This document shows positions 33,454 to 46,600 of a DNA stretch of 64,000 bases, one piece after another. Below the pieces are notes generated by a model. That model saw only the letters and a list, made by a program, of their open reading frames with translations. It was not told the origin of the DNA and did no database searches. Source of the stretch: Diaporthe sp. PMI_573 (taxonomy: Eukaryota; Ascomycota; Sordariomycetes; Diaporthales; Diaporthaceae); assembly GCA_021399435.1 (NCBI GenBank), contig JAJTUP010000031.1:558001-622000 (forward strand), given 5' to 3'. Both the position numbers and the translations under genes were made by a program. Within the stretch, counting starts at the first letter, position 1, and every line of letters starts with the position of its first letter.

Positions 33454-36400
33454 ATGAACAGCACCAACAATGGCGTAGGCCATGAAAAGACCAACGGAGA
33501 CAGCTATGCGCCTTCACCCGTCCCCAGCCATAGTATCGCCAACGGCCTCTCTAACGGCATTACCAATGGCCTCTCCAATGGCCATTCCAACGGCCATGTG
33601 AATGGTAATAACCACGGCCTTAATCATGCCCCCAACCCCGATCCAGTCCCCGTAGCAATCTGTGGCATGGCCATGCGACTGCCGGGAGGCATACGCGACG
33701 ACGAAGCCCTCTACCAGTTCCTGGTAAACAAGCGTGACGCCCGCTCCGAGACACCCTCAGATCGCTACAATGCAGAGGCATACTACAGCCCTCACGGGAA
33801 GCAGGGCACCGTCATCACGAAGCACGGTTACTTCCTCAGCGGCGTCGACCTCGCGCAGTTCGACCACTCCATGTTCACCGTCGCGGCCACCGAGGCGGAG
33901 CTCATGGACCCCTGCCAGAGGCTGACCCTCGAGGTCGTCCGCGAGGCGTTGGAGAGGGCCGGTGAGGACTGGCGCGGCAAAGCGATCGGGACCTATGTTG
34001 GCATGTTTACCGAGGACTGGCAGGAGATACACCACAAGGAGAGTGATTTCTTCCATCCCTATCTCATGATGGGCACATTGGACTTCGCGTTGGCGAATCG
34101 TATCTCTTACGAATATGACCTACGCGGTCCTAGGTACGTTTCCTGACTTTCTATCTCTGCGAAGGGCAAGTGTTGACAAAGGTTTACGCACAGTGTTATG
34201 TACAAGACAGCCTGCTCGTCGGCCGGGATCGGTCTTCACGAGGCGTTGGAGGCGATCCGCTCTGGATCCATCTCGTCGGCAGTCGTAGCCGGTACTAATC
34301 TGATATTGGCCCCTGGTCTCACGGTCTCAATGAGCCTACTCATGGCCCTCTCCCCCGAGGGCTCATCGAAATCTTTTGATGCCTCTGCAGATGGATATGC
34401 TCGGGGAGAGGCGGTTACTGCATTATATATCAAGCGGCTGGACGAAGCTATCCGTGACGGCAATCCCATCCGCGCTGTCATCCGCTCGTCGGCTTCCAAC
34501 GCCGATGGAAGGTCGCGGGGCGGGATGGCCAATCCGAATCCCGATGCTCATGAAGCCGTAATCAGGGCGACTTATGCCTCCGCGGGTCTGGACGTCTCAC
34601 AGACCGCCATGGTGGAGGCTCACGGGACGGGCACACCAGTTGGAGACCCCATCGAGGTGGAGGCTATTGCACGTTGCTTCGGCAGGGACGGCACATATCT
34701 GGGGGCCGTAAGCTCAGCTCAACTCCGAATTCGGGAACGACTTCTAATCCCATTCAGGTCAAACCAAATCTGGGACACAGTGAGGGTGCAGCGGCTCTCA
34801 CAAGCGTTATGAAAGCAGTGCTATCTCTTGAGAACCGAACAATCATTCCTAACATCAAGTTCAACAATCCAAACCCTGCGAGTAAGATACACTACGTAAG
34901 TATGGACGCTTTGGATACCTTTGCTTACGATTACAGTACCGTGGAAGAAAGCCAAGTTGGTAGTTCCGGTGGAACCAAGCCCTTGGCCTGAAGGAAGAGC
35001 CGAACGAATGAGTATAGGTTCCTATGGAATAGGAGGATCCAATGTCCACGTGAGTCTCAAGATGAATACAATGCTGGGTGCTCAGAAGCTCAAGCGCGTC
35101 ACATAGTTCATCATTGACTCGGCCGCCTCCTTCAACTTGGGTGTATCCAAAGCCATCCCACGCGCCATACGAGAACCCAAAAAGAAGCCAACAGTCTTGC
35201 TGTTCTCGGCAGCTAGACCAGAAGCCGCCAAGAAAATGGCCGAAACGCATCAAGTGTACCTTTCCAAATATCCTGAGAGGCTGGGTGATGTCGCATACAC
35301 ACTAGCAGAGAGGCGAGAGCGTCTAAAATATAGAGCATTCTGCATCACTGATGGGGCAGAACAACTGATCGAGTCCAACGCTGCCGCATGCCAAGACATT
35401 GAACAAGCATGTTTCGTATTCACAGGGCAGGGCGCTCAATGGTAAAGAACTCTCTGAAACTTGACGATGAGTCCATGCTGACATGGTGAAGGATACATAT
35501 GGGGCGTCAACTGATGATCGACTATCCTTCGTTCTTGGCTAACATCAAATCCATGGACAAGGTCCTTCAGACCCTGAAGGATCATGCTCCGCCCTGGTCA
35601 TTAGAAGGTCAGTCAGGAAAGTCTCAGCTGAGTTGTTAACCCATGTCTGACTATGATAAATCAGAAACAATTCTATCCTCCGACGACAAGGAGAAGCTGT
35701 CTCGCGCCGAGCTCTCGCAGCCGCTATGCACATCTCTTCAGATTGCCCTTGTCGATCTGTTGGCTTCTTGGGGCGTGACACCCTCGGCCGTGGTTGGACA
35801 CTCGAGCGGTGAGATCGCCGCCGCCTATGCTGCTGGCGCTTTATCAAAAGATGAAGCCCTGATCACTGCCTACTACCGCGGATTTGTCTGCAAAAACCCT
35901 TGGAAGGCGGGCAGGATGGCGGCCGTTGGACTTGGAAAGGCCGAGGTTCTGCCCTTCCTAGCTCCTGGCGTCGGGATCGCTTGTGAGAACAGCGATTCCA
36001 GTGTCACCCTATCTGGTGATGCGGACGGCCTGGATCAGGTGATTGATTTAATCAAGGACCACCGTGAGATCGCGTTCATCCGGAAGCTTCACGTTGAGAT
36101 GGCCTATCATTCGGGTAAGCCTATGACTCGCCCCTTTGTTTGCTGTCGGGGATCAACTGTTGACCGGAATGCAGACCATATGAAAGACGTCGGCATGACT
36201 TATCGAAAACTCTTGACTGAGCATGTCGTACCGCGCCCCCCAGAGATTCCATTCTACTCCAGCGTGTACGGTGGAAGGGTGTTGTCAGAGGCATCCGAGT
36301 TTGGACCCCTCTACTGGCAAGAAAACCTGGAAAATCCTGTATTGTTCCACACCGCGGTCAAAACACTAATACAAGAGTCACCTCGGATGGTTCACGTGGA

Positions 36401-39400
36401 AGTCGGGCCGCATCATGCACTTCGCGGACCCTTGCGCCAGATCTACCAGGAAACGGCCACCACGGTTCAACACATACCGACGCTATCCCGGGGCGAGAAT
36501 GACACGCAGGCGCTCTTGTCCACATTAGGCCAGCTCTTCACGGCCGGCGTTTCCATTTCGTTGCCCAAGGAGCCTGGCCGTGTTCCCCAGCTGCTCGACG
36601 ATCTCCCTCCGTACCCGTGGCACTACGAGCGAGCATACTGGGCAGAGACTCGTGTGATGCGGAACTGGAGGTTCCGCAAGCACGCACCGCACGACCTCCT
36701 GGGATCCCGGACGATCGACTCGACCGATCTCGCCCCGACCTGGCGCAACAAGATCCGCATCGGCGATGTCCCCTGGCTGAAAGACCATTGCGTGGGCAAC
36801 GACACGGTTTTCCCGGCTGCCGGTTACATCTCCATGGCCGGCGAGGCAGTTGGCCAGCTCGGAAGTCTGGGCGAGTCCCGCGACTACACGGTCAGAGAGG
36901 TAGAGCTGCGTCAGGCCTTGGTCCTCCAGACGGAGGGCTCCAAGGAGATGGTCACCACGCTGCGGCCGCAGAGGCTGACGGTGAGCCTCGATAGCGACTG
37001 GTACGAGTTTGACATCGTGTCCTACGACGGATCAGCGTGGAACAAACACTGCTCCGGCTTGGTACGCCGAGGACGTGCATCGAATTTGGCGCCGGACGCC
37101 AAGGTGTGCCCGCAGCCTCTGCCGAGGAAAGTATCAAGCAGCCGGTGGTATACGACATTGAGCCGCGTCAATCTGAACTACGGCCCGCGCTTCACGGGAC
37201 TGACCAACATCACTGCCGGAGTAACCGAGAGGAGCGCAGTGCTGGATATCACGGATTACCCCGGCGATGAGGGGGAATCATCCTATCCCCTCCACCCAAC
37301 GACGCTGGACATCATGCTCCAGTCGTGGACCGTGGCGGCTTTCCGTGGCGTGTATGGCGCCTTCAACAAATCATTCCTGCCCACTTTCATCAAAGAGCTG
37401 TATGTCGGCGCTGGGACGGGACAGACCATTCACGTCAAGACGGTGACGACCGCACAAAACGCCGCGGCGGGCCGTGACCATGCAGAAGGTGAATCCTACG
37501 GCATTGGAGAGAACGGGGAGAACGTTTTTGTCCTCAAGGGCTTCCGAGGAACACCGCTCCCGTCGGACATAGACGACCCTGAGCTCGCGGCCTTGCAGCT
37601 TCAGTGGAAACCGGACATCTCCTTCCTCGACGCAGCCAAACTCACCCGGCCCAAGTACGACTTCCGGCAGCAGGTCGCGCTGGCCGAGGAGCTCTACGTG
37701 ATGTGCGCCCTAGAGTCTCATCGGGACCTCCAGGGCATTGGGTCAACGCAGGCCCACTTCGAGAAGTACCGCAGCTGGATGCAGTCCCAGATCCCCCGCT
37801 TCGAGGAACCCGGGTACCCACTCGTCGATACGATAAAGCTCGCGGGGATGACGAGCGAGGACCGCCAGAGGCGCATCCCCGAGGTTCTGGCGCAGTGCAA
37901 AGCGGCCGGCGTGGGCGCCATGGCCGAGGGCGTGTGGCGGACATACGACCAAGTGGCCAACGTATTCCAGGGCAAGACGGACTTCCTGGACCTCCTGATC
38001 CACGACGGCACGCTGGCAGGCATCTACGACTGGATGAACAACATCTGGGACGTCAGCGACTTCTTCCAGCTGCTCGGCCACGCCCAGCCGCAGATGCGCG
38101 TCCTGGAGATCGGCGCCGGGACGGGCGGGCTCACGGCCAAGATCCTCGAGCAGCTCCGGTCCGAGTTTGGCGAGCGGCTCTACTTCCAGTACACCTTTAC
38201 CGATGTCTCTTCGGGCTTCTTCGTGGCCGCTCAGGAGCGATTCAAAGACTATGGCGGGATAGAGTACAAGGTGCTCGACATATCCAAGGATCCGCTGTCT
38301 CAGGGCTTCAACCGGGGAGATTACGATCTCATTATTGCCTCGAATGTAGGTGCTGCTAGTGAACATAGCAGTCGTTTCATCTCATATCTTACTCACGATG
38401 GCTTTTTTCTAGGTTTTGCACGCAACGCCAGTCCTGCACGAGACCTTGTGCAACGTCCGGAAGCTCCTCCACGACCAAGGTCGACTATTCCTGCAAGAGC
38501 TTTCTCCTAGTAAGGCCGGCCCCTTGTTATTACTGTGCAGACAATACATCCTAACTTTGATGGCGCAGTCACGAGCAGCATGGTTTATATCATGGGATTA
38601 TTCGTGGGCTGGTGGCTAGGAGAAGCAGACGGCCGCGCAGAAGCCCCGTATCTACCTGTAGAGGAATGGGACAAGAAACTGCTCGCCGCAGGCTTCAATG
38701 GCTGCGACTCGGTCACATTTGACAATGAGCGGCCGTACAATGTCAACGCAAACATCATCTCGAGGCCTGTGGTGCAGATCAAGTACGAGAGAGACGTCAC
38801 GCTGCTCTCGGGGCCATCGCAGATCCACCCGCTTGCCCTGGAGGTCGAGAAGCTGCTGCAAGACGCAGGATATGCCACCAGGCACTGTCGATGGGGCCAG
38901 GAGGGAGAAGTCCCTGTTCCTGACCAAGACCTCATCTCTTTTGTCGATCTCGACCATCCACTGCTCCAAGATCCCGGGGTAGAGGACTGGTCCCGTTTCA
39001 TCAGAAGCATAGACAGCCTCCAAGAAAACACGGTGCTCTGGCTTACCAACCCGGCTCAGGTGAACTCCAAAGACCCCCACTCAGCCCTGGTCCTGGGGAT
39101 GGCGAGGACGATCCGGTCCGAGCTTGCCATGGCCCTGGCGACCATGGAGCTGGAAGACTGGATCGGAAACGCACCCGGGGCGGCAAGGGCCGTCCTGGAC
39201 GTGCTCAAGAAGGTCCAGAAGGGCAAGGAAGACGTGGCGGCGGCGCTGGACCCGGACCTCGAGTACGCCTGGGCGGACGGGGAGGTGCACGTCGGGCGCT
39301 TCCACTGGTACACGGTGCCGAGCGCCCTGCGCGAGACGGGCCCGTCGCCACCAGACACCAAGGCGCTCATGATCCACAAGCGTGGGCTGCTGCAGACGCT

Positions 39401-41588
39401 GCACTGGTCTGGCCAGCCACTACCACCGCTGGCCGACGACGACGTGCAGGTGTCGGTCCGGGCGGTGGGACTCAACTTCACGGACGTCCTCATCGCCATG
39501 GGGCTGGTGCACGGCGTCGACGCCCTGGGCCAAGGCTTCGATACCTTCGGGCTCGAAGGCGCCGGGTACGTCAGCAGGGTCGGCGCCGGAATAAGCCACG
39601 TCAAGAAGGGCGACCGCGTCATGATCCTGGGGACCAGCTCGACGGGACTGGCGACCGAGGTACAGCGGCCCGGCAGGTTCACGCTTCCCATCCCGGACGG
39701 CCTCAGCTTCGAGGACGCGGCCACGATGCCGTCCGTCTACGTCACGGTGCTGCTGGGCCTCGTGGACAAGGCGCAGCTCGAGAGGGGCCAGACGCTGCTG
39801 ATCCACGCCGCGGCCGGCGGCATCGGCATCGCGGCGATCCAGGTGGCACGGTGGATCGGCGCCGACATCTACTGTACCGTCGGGTCCGAGGACAAGGCGC
39901 AGTTCCTGGAGCGCGAGTTCGGCGTGCCGAGGTCCCGCATATTCCACTCGCGCGACGACAGCTTCCGCGACGGCGTGCTGGCGGCCACGGACGGCGCGGG
40001 CGTCGACTGCGCGCTCAACTCGGTCTCGGGCGAGCTGCTGCACGCAACCTGGGAGTGCGTCGCCTCCAACGGCTGCATGGTCGAGATCGGGAAGCGAGAT
40101 ATGATCGGCCGCGCCCGGCTGGCCCTTGACAAGTTCGAGGACAACCGTACCTTTTTTGGCATCGACGTCTCGCGCCACGTCGCGCTGCGCCGGGCCACGG
40201 GTGGACGCCTCATGGAGTTGATGCTCGACCTGTACTCCAAGGGACACCTCAAGCCTATACATCCCGTTACTGTCTTCGACTCCACCGAGGTCGAGGATGC
40301 GTTTAGGTATATGCAGCAGGGCACCCACGTCGGGAAGGTCGTGGTCAGGATGCCCGAGAGCGAGCAAGTCGTCTCCTGGACTCCGGCTATACCCAAGCCG
40401 AGCTTCCGCGGCGACAGGTCTTACCTGCTTGTAGGAGGCATGGGAGGCCTTGGACGTGCCATAGCCATGTGGATGGCCACCCACGGGGCCAGGCATATCA
40501 TCTTTCTGTCAAGGTCTGCCGGGAAGGGGGAAGACGATGCTGCCTTCGTCGATGAGCTGCAACTGATGGGTTGCAAGGCGCAGATATTTGCTGGGGACGT
40601 GTCCGACAAGAATCTGGTCAATCAAATAGTAGCGACGGCCGAGATGCCCATCGCAGGCGTGATGCACATGGCCATGGTCCTCCGCGATATCGGCATCCTG
40701 GACATGGACTTGGAGACATACCAGGAAGTGCTCCGCCCGCGGGTCCAAGGCGCCTGGAACCTACACCACGCCCTGGCAGACCAGCCCCTGGACTTCCTGG
40801 TTCTGTTCTCCTCCGTCTGTGGTATGGTCGGCTACTATGGCCAGGCGAACTACGCAGCCTCCAACACCTTCCTCGACGCCTTCGTGCAGTACCGCCACGG
40901 CCACGGTCTCGTGGCCTCGGTCATGGACATCGGCGCCGTCGACGACGTGGGCTTCATCAGTCGCACGCCAGCGGCCAAGGAGACCATGCTGGCAATGTCG
41001 GGCCAGCTCATCTCAGAGCGCGACTTCCTCGACGCCCTGCACCTCACCATCGCGCGGTCCGCGGTGCCTCCCGTCACCACGGCGAGCAGCACCGGCTCCA
41101 GCAGAGGCATCCACTTCCACAGCCCGTGCCAGGTCACGCAGGCCCTCGAGTGCCGGCTACCCATCATGGACCCGCAGAACAATATCATCTGGAAGCGCGA
41201 CCCGCGCATGGCTATCTACCGCAACATCGAGACGGCTGCCGGGGATGATGCCGCCGCAGCCGCGAGCGACATGAGGCCCTTCCTAGCCGCTGCCGCCGAG
41301 AACCCGGCCAAGGTGCTGGGGCAACCCGCCGCCTCTGAGTTCCTGGCCGGCCAGATCCGGGACCGCGTTGCGTCGTTCTTGATGCGCAGGGACGACGAGG
41401 GCCAGCTGGCGCTGGGCCTCACGCTCGCCGCCGCCGGGGTCGACTCGCTGGTGGCCATCGAGCTGAGGAATTGGTGGAAACAGAACCTCGGGGTTGAGGT
41501 TTCGGTGCTGGAGCTTATGAATGGTGGTAGCTTACAACGGTTGGGAGACCTAGCGGCCAAGAGACTTAGAGAAAGACTAGAGAAGTAA
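33454..41588 (+). CDS. Highly reducing polyketide synthase (KS-AT-DH-MT-ER-KR-ACP)
   Basis: Ten exons: 33454-34133, 34194-34707, 34758-34881, 34937-35049, 35107-35441, 35492-35607, 35665-36114, 36175-38345, 38413-38509 and 38569-41588. All phases agree, giving 2539 residues. KS: Cys234 in YKTACSSAG, His370 in [12 protein letters not shown], His405 in [15 protein letters not shown] with Ser673. DH: His in [11 protein letters not shown] (about 977) and Asp in HPTTLDIM (about 1149). C-methyltransferase: LEIGAGTGG (about 1418) and SNVLHATP. ER: NADPH loop [11 protein letters not shown] (about 1945). [12 protein letters not shown] (about 2154) and Tyr in GQANYAASN (about 2295). [12 protein letters not shown], Ser at about 2493. 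No thioesterase, reductase or condensation domain follows. All reductive domains look intact, so a largely saturated, C-methylated chain is expected. An Asn/Gly-rich leader precedes KS. The start at 33454 is preferred over the ATG at 33367 for its context. Confidence 0.96.
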
Positions 41589-41964
41589 AGTTTAATACTG
41601 TAGAAGGCGTCAACTGCTTGGAGCACAATACTATCACAGTTCGTTTCATTACTTTCCTCTCCAAGACTCATTGCGTGGGGCGAAATGATCCGCTTCGGAT
41701 GACAGATATTGTGAGCCAATGAAAGAGACCTTTATTTTCTCAAAATACAGTGGTAACAACACAATTGAGACTGTCGTTCGTCCGGGGTTCAGGTGGACAG
41801 TGATTTCGGACTGGAACAAAATTGCTATACTGTGGCTACTAGTACGGGTATGAACTAGTTGCTGACCATTCTGAAAGCATGATTTCACAAGTCTTTGCCG
41901 ATTTTAATTAATTATCCTTCCTCTGGTCCGACACCACCTCTAGTTCTGGGTCTCGCAAACAGCC
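41589..41964. other. Intergenic region between synthase and hydrolase
   Basis: 376 bases, same-strand spacing. Nothing else seen. Confidence 0.6.
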
Positions 41965-43131
41965 ATGTCTCGATTTGCGCCGTTCACTCGTCTCGACCTG
42001 CCGTACCGTGTCATCCACGGTATTCCCCTTGAAACTACCATTCTCGTCCCTTTGAGCATCTGCAACTCGCCGAGAGCCAATGACAAGAAACACCCGGTGA
42101 TGGTCCGCTGGCACGGCGGCGGCTTTGTGGTAGGGCACAGGATGTACGAGCCGTGGTTCGCGCAGTGGCTGCTAGACCTGGCCGAGGATCAAGGGGCCAT
42201 CATCGTCTCGCCAGACTACAGGCTCCTGCCCGAGTCGACGGGGAGGGACATACTTAGCGATGTGGCGCACTTCTGGAGATGGTTGCAGAAAGATCTATCA
42301 CAGCATATGGAGCGGAAGAACCTGCCGCGTCCCGACATCAGCAATGTACTATGCTGCGGTGAGAGCTCTGGCGGCTTCATCTCAGTCTACTGCGCGCTTC
42401 ACCTCGACTCCATGCTGCGGCAAGACGACACTGTTCACCGGCATGAGCCGGACGCTAAGAATGAAGACGCGGCGGAGGTGCAACAGGTACAGATCAGGGC
42501 CGTCATCTCGATATCAGCCCCATTAGACGCCACGGCCCCCGAGTACAAGGTGCCCCGGCCGCGCATCTTCATGGGCCGGAGCCCGCCACCGCCGCGGCAG
42601 GCCCTCGCCAACATCCGGGGCTACATTAAGCGCATCTGCCCGGGGAGCATCCGCCCGGGCTGCGAGCCCACCTCGGACATGTGGGAGCTCCTGCTGTGCA
42701 TCGCGCAGCAGGCGTACCTGCCGCGCCTGTTCGGCGCGGGTGGCCCTGCAGAGGGCGTGTCGACACTCGAGGGCCTCATGGAGACTTTGGACAGGGGCGA
42801 CAGGACCATGGCGCCTGTGTGGGTTGTGCATGGGACAAATGACACCATGGTCTGTTCTCATCACGAACCCGCTTTCTTTGTGTGAGCCCCCCTTGGAAGA
42901 CCACGATCGTATGGCTAACATGAAGAGACATACTAGTGTCCGTCGGTTTGTTCCTCTGGATTTGCAAACCGACTCCAGCAAAGGCAGCCCGAGGTGCCGG
43001 TGCATATGAGCCTCTGCCTAGGCGAGCATCTTTTCGACGTGAATATTGGCAGGGATGCGCGGTGGGTGCAAGAAGGCACGGTGTTCCTCCAGAGATATTG
43101 GCCGGCTCGTAGATGTTGTGAGAAGGAATAA
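41965..43131 (+). CDS. Alpha/beta-hydrolase (HSL/esterase type), possible chain-release enzyme
   Basis: Exons 41965-42849 and 42937-43131 give 359 residues. The oxyanion motif HGGG starts at His50 (VRWHGGGFVVGH). The nucleophile is Ser134 in CCGESSGGF. The acid is Asp293 in WVVHGTND, and the catalytic His is His326 in LCLGEHLFD, coded in exon 2. These four sites fit the hormone-sensitive-lipase-like family. The intron has the unusual donor GTCTGT. A stronger-looking donor (GTGAGC at about 42884) would shift the frame and lose His326, so it is rejected for the main model. A branch site CTAAC lies near 42915. The gene sits 376 bases downstream of a synthase with no release domain, so hydrolytic release or ester trimming of the polyketide is a reasonable guess. 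Confidence 0.82.
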
Positions 43132-43666
43132 AGCGACTTAGTGGTGTTATTAATATCTGGTTTGTTAGCATTGCCGGCAAGCTTCATATGAGCTACAGAC
43201 GATCGGTGTGGCAGTTCAGCTATCAAAGCCACCCATAAAAGTAGCTGCGTGAGCGGTGTGAGACGGGACAAGTGCGGAACAGATATTCGCGTATTGTCAA
43301 CTGAGGACTCTGCTTATGAAATGGACCGCACCGAGTCCGAAAGCCAAACAGATGTTGATGGGGGCAGTAGTATTAGCCGGCTAGAGAGCCAAGAGCGTAT
43401 CATCGGGAGGACAGATTCATAGACAGTTATAAAGCCATGAGAAACATGTTTTCAACATGGCTACTCTAGTCAGTAATGAAGTCTCCCCAATCAATGCGTG
43501 AGATGTATCAGAGCATTCCCGTACTTAGGTGCCAAGAGACAAACAATTCTATTCTCAACCAAACAACTATCGAGACTCTCGGCAGTATCTCCTATCCACT
43601 GCTGCCACCTGCAAAGTATCTTCTTGGGCTACTTATCAACCTTATAGCTCCCTGACAAGCAAAGAT
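43132..43666. other. Convergent intergenic region
   Basis: 535 bases between the hydrolase (+) and the MYND gene (-); likely right border of the metabolic locus. Nothing else seen. Confidence 0.55.
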
Positions 43667-46600
43667 CTAAGCCCGACTGGCAGAACAGAGAGCCTTGTGC
43701 TTTTTCCAGTCCTTTTTCTGACACTCAACGGAACAGTACTCAACCAGTCGGCAACTGCCACACTTCATCAGCATCTTTCCATCCTTCTTCCGCATCACAC
43801 CGCAGACATTGCAACCACCTGACGGCGTCGGAATCCCCAGGTCGTCATTCAAGGGCAGGTACACCTCGTCAGCAAACGGAGCCCAAAACACAGGCGAGAT
43901 GGCCGCGCGCGTGGAGTACTTGCTGGCTATCGACAGCCATCTCGGAACGCCGGCCAACGTGAAGTCTCCGGGAAACACGCCCTGGCCGCAGGAGCACAGG
44001 AACTGAGCGTCGTCGTGCTGGTCGGTCAGAGGGGTCTTGCCGGCGGCGCGGTACTCGCACTCGTCCCCGTGGTTCCAGCTGGTCCGGCATCGCTCAACCC
44101 ACGACGGCAGCACCTGCTTCCACATGCTTAGCTCTGCCTCATTGACGAAGATCTGCATCACCCCGCACTGTGTGATGGCCTCAAAGAACTTGGTGAGCTT
44201 CGGCATGATCTCTCCGTGGAGGGGCAGTACGGCACAGTCCAGGACGACGGCGCGGGTTGCCAGGTCGATCCGGAGCTTGTTGGGGAATATCAAGATGGTG
44301 TTGCCGCCGTTTTCGGGTGTGTTGATACCGAATATGTTTGATTTGTTTCCCTGGAGCCCCGAGAATTGCACCAAGATTGAGAACAGGCTCTCCTTGAAGT
44401 CCAGCCGAACTCCCTCGCCGGGCGAACGTGGAAGGTTCGTGTCGTCTCGCATGGCACGCTCGCGGCTTGACATTTGCAGGGAGAAGTGTGTGGTCAGCCA
44501 TCTCATCTTGCTGACTTGTCCAAGGCTCAGGGCGGGCTGCTTCTGTAGATCCAGGTGCGGCATCGTCCATGCTAGGGGTACCTTCTTGCTCCCGGTGAGG
44601 TGAAGAGGGTACACGAACGAGGTGGGGAACTCGGCGCTGCTTGAGACTGTTGCCACCTGTGCAATGACCTCGACGTATGAAGATTTGCGAGCGACCCGGA
44701 CCTTTTGGTTGCTTGCAAGCACAGGGACTGGGAAGAATAGGTCCAGCGGCTGCTCCTGTCCCAAAGTCACCGTTGAGCGGCAGGGCGTGGGATTCCCAAC
44801 TGCGACAGGAGCGCCGTCTTTCAAAGTAGTTCGGAGCTTGTCGGAATTGATCTCGAGTCGTCCGACCATGGTTGCGAGGCGTCCGGTCTGTGAATCTCCA
44901 TTCGCAGTCAGCGTCTGGGTTGCGTGTCCACCTATGTCAGCTAGAGCTTTCACTTGGTCAAGAAGAAACCCTTGCACCGTCGGAAAGGCACGCTGGTGGG
45001 GTGCGTACTTCGTGATGTACACGTTGTCGTTGTTGTTGATCGCTGTCTCGTAGATCATCAAAAACAGCCCATAGTGCTTCCCGAGTTGGTGGATCATGAG
45101 AGGTGTTGAATGGATCCCGAATGACACAGTGGCCGAAGAATAGTCCCGCAAGATGGCCCATGATGGGGTGTAGAACGTGACAATGAGCGCTGACTTGCCA
45201 TTCCAACCTGTCTTGTCTTCGTTGACACAGACCTCATATCCATCACTGTGTCGTATGCCCCTCGTTGATACCTCTCCAAAGCTAAATTGACATGCAGGAA
45301 ACAGGTTTTCCCAAGACGCACCATCAGAAATCTTGCAATGAACAGTCGGGGTGCCGAAGCTCAGCCGGTCCTCGTCAGTCAATGCCTTGATATACTTCCT
45401 TGGCACTTTCACCGTGACACAGACGACGGGAGCAATGTTCTTCCAGGATCGCAAGTGTTGCCTTCCAGCAGGGGCGGTACTCATCCCGGGGACTCGGCTC
45501 GGGTTCTTGTAGATGTCGACAGTGTAGACATCCAGGACATGAAGATATGCACACAGCTCTTGAAAATAATGCATACCCATCAGGGCATTAGGCCGCTGCG
45601 CGACCAGATCATGAAACATTTGCATCGTCTTGTCCCAGTCGCAAGAGACTCGACGCTGAACCAGACGGAGAAACGCTGCCAGACCAGCGCGATGATACTG
45701 CGGCTGTGGGTTGAGGTTCTTCGAAACCGCCGACGGGCCCAAGCGGAGACTCGCGAACCTTTTAGTCCAGTCTTCATCGTCGAACATGCGTACATAAATC
45801 CGATACAGTATTTGTGCCAAATCCTCCTCGGAAAATCGAATAGGAACCAGGCTTACATCAGAGGTGTCGCCGGAAGATGCGAGACATGGGGGACGCTTCC
45901 AGGCAACTCGTAGGAACATCTGCCTCTTGATCAATGTACCCAACGACTGACTGGGTAGCTGCATCTCATTGAGAGCATCGAGGAAGGCCTCGTCTCCGTA
46001 CGAGACACAAGAGGCATTCGTCCAGTATTCGGCAGGAAACAAGGCGAGAAAGGTGGACACTGTGGGAGTGTCGCCACACAGCATCGTGTCCATGATTTCC
46101 TTGCGACTCTTGGCAGCCTCCGGAATGACTTCAGTGTACAGGGTCGACGCCAAATTGTTGGCAAGAAGTGGTGAGACCGCTGTCAGAAGATTGAGCGGGC
46201 CGACATGATCACACAAGTTTGATGTATCCACGACGTCGAACCTGAGTGGTGCCGAACCGGTGGTGCTGTAGTCGCTCTCTATCAGCTTGAGCGGCTCAAA
46301 CTGGTATCTATCACGGTAGAAGCCAGCAGTGGCACTGCCAGACGCACGAGCATGCTGGAGTGTGTGGGCAAAGGCGATTGCATCTCCAGTGAAGAAGCGG
46401 AGAGTGATGGGTCCTGCATGTCTGCGGAACGAGGTTGCCCATTGCTTGAACTCAAGGCGAGCAGTGTCGACAAGCTTCTGCAACTGACCTGAGCCTTTCT
46501 CTGGGATGTGTAATGGCGACTGCGGCTCAAGACACGCATAGGCTGTTGCGAGATGGAACCCTAACAGCGGGTCAGTTCTATAATGCAGAGTAGAGCTGTC

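Noticed and set aside
39420..40496. 358-codon open frame antisense to the synthase
   Set aside because: Shadow of GC-rich ER/KR coding sequence; composition is His/Arg/Gly/Asp-biased with no domain.
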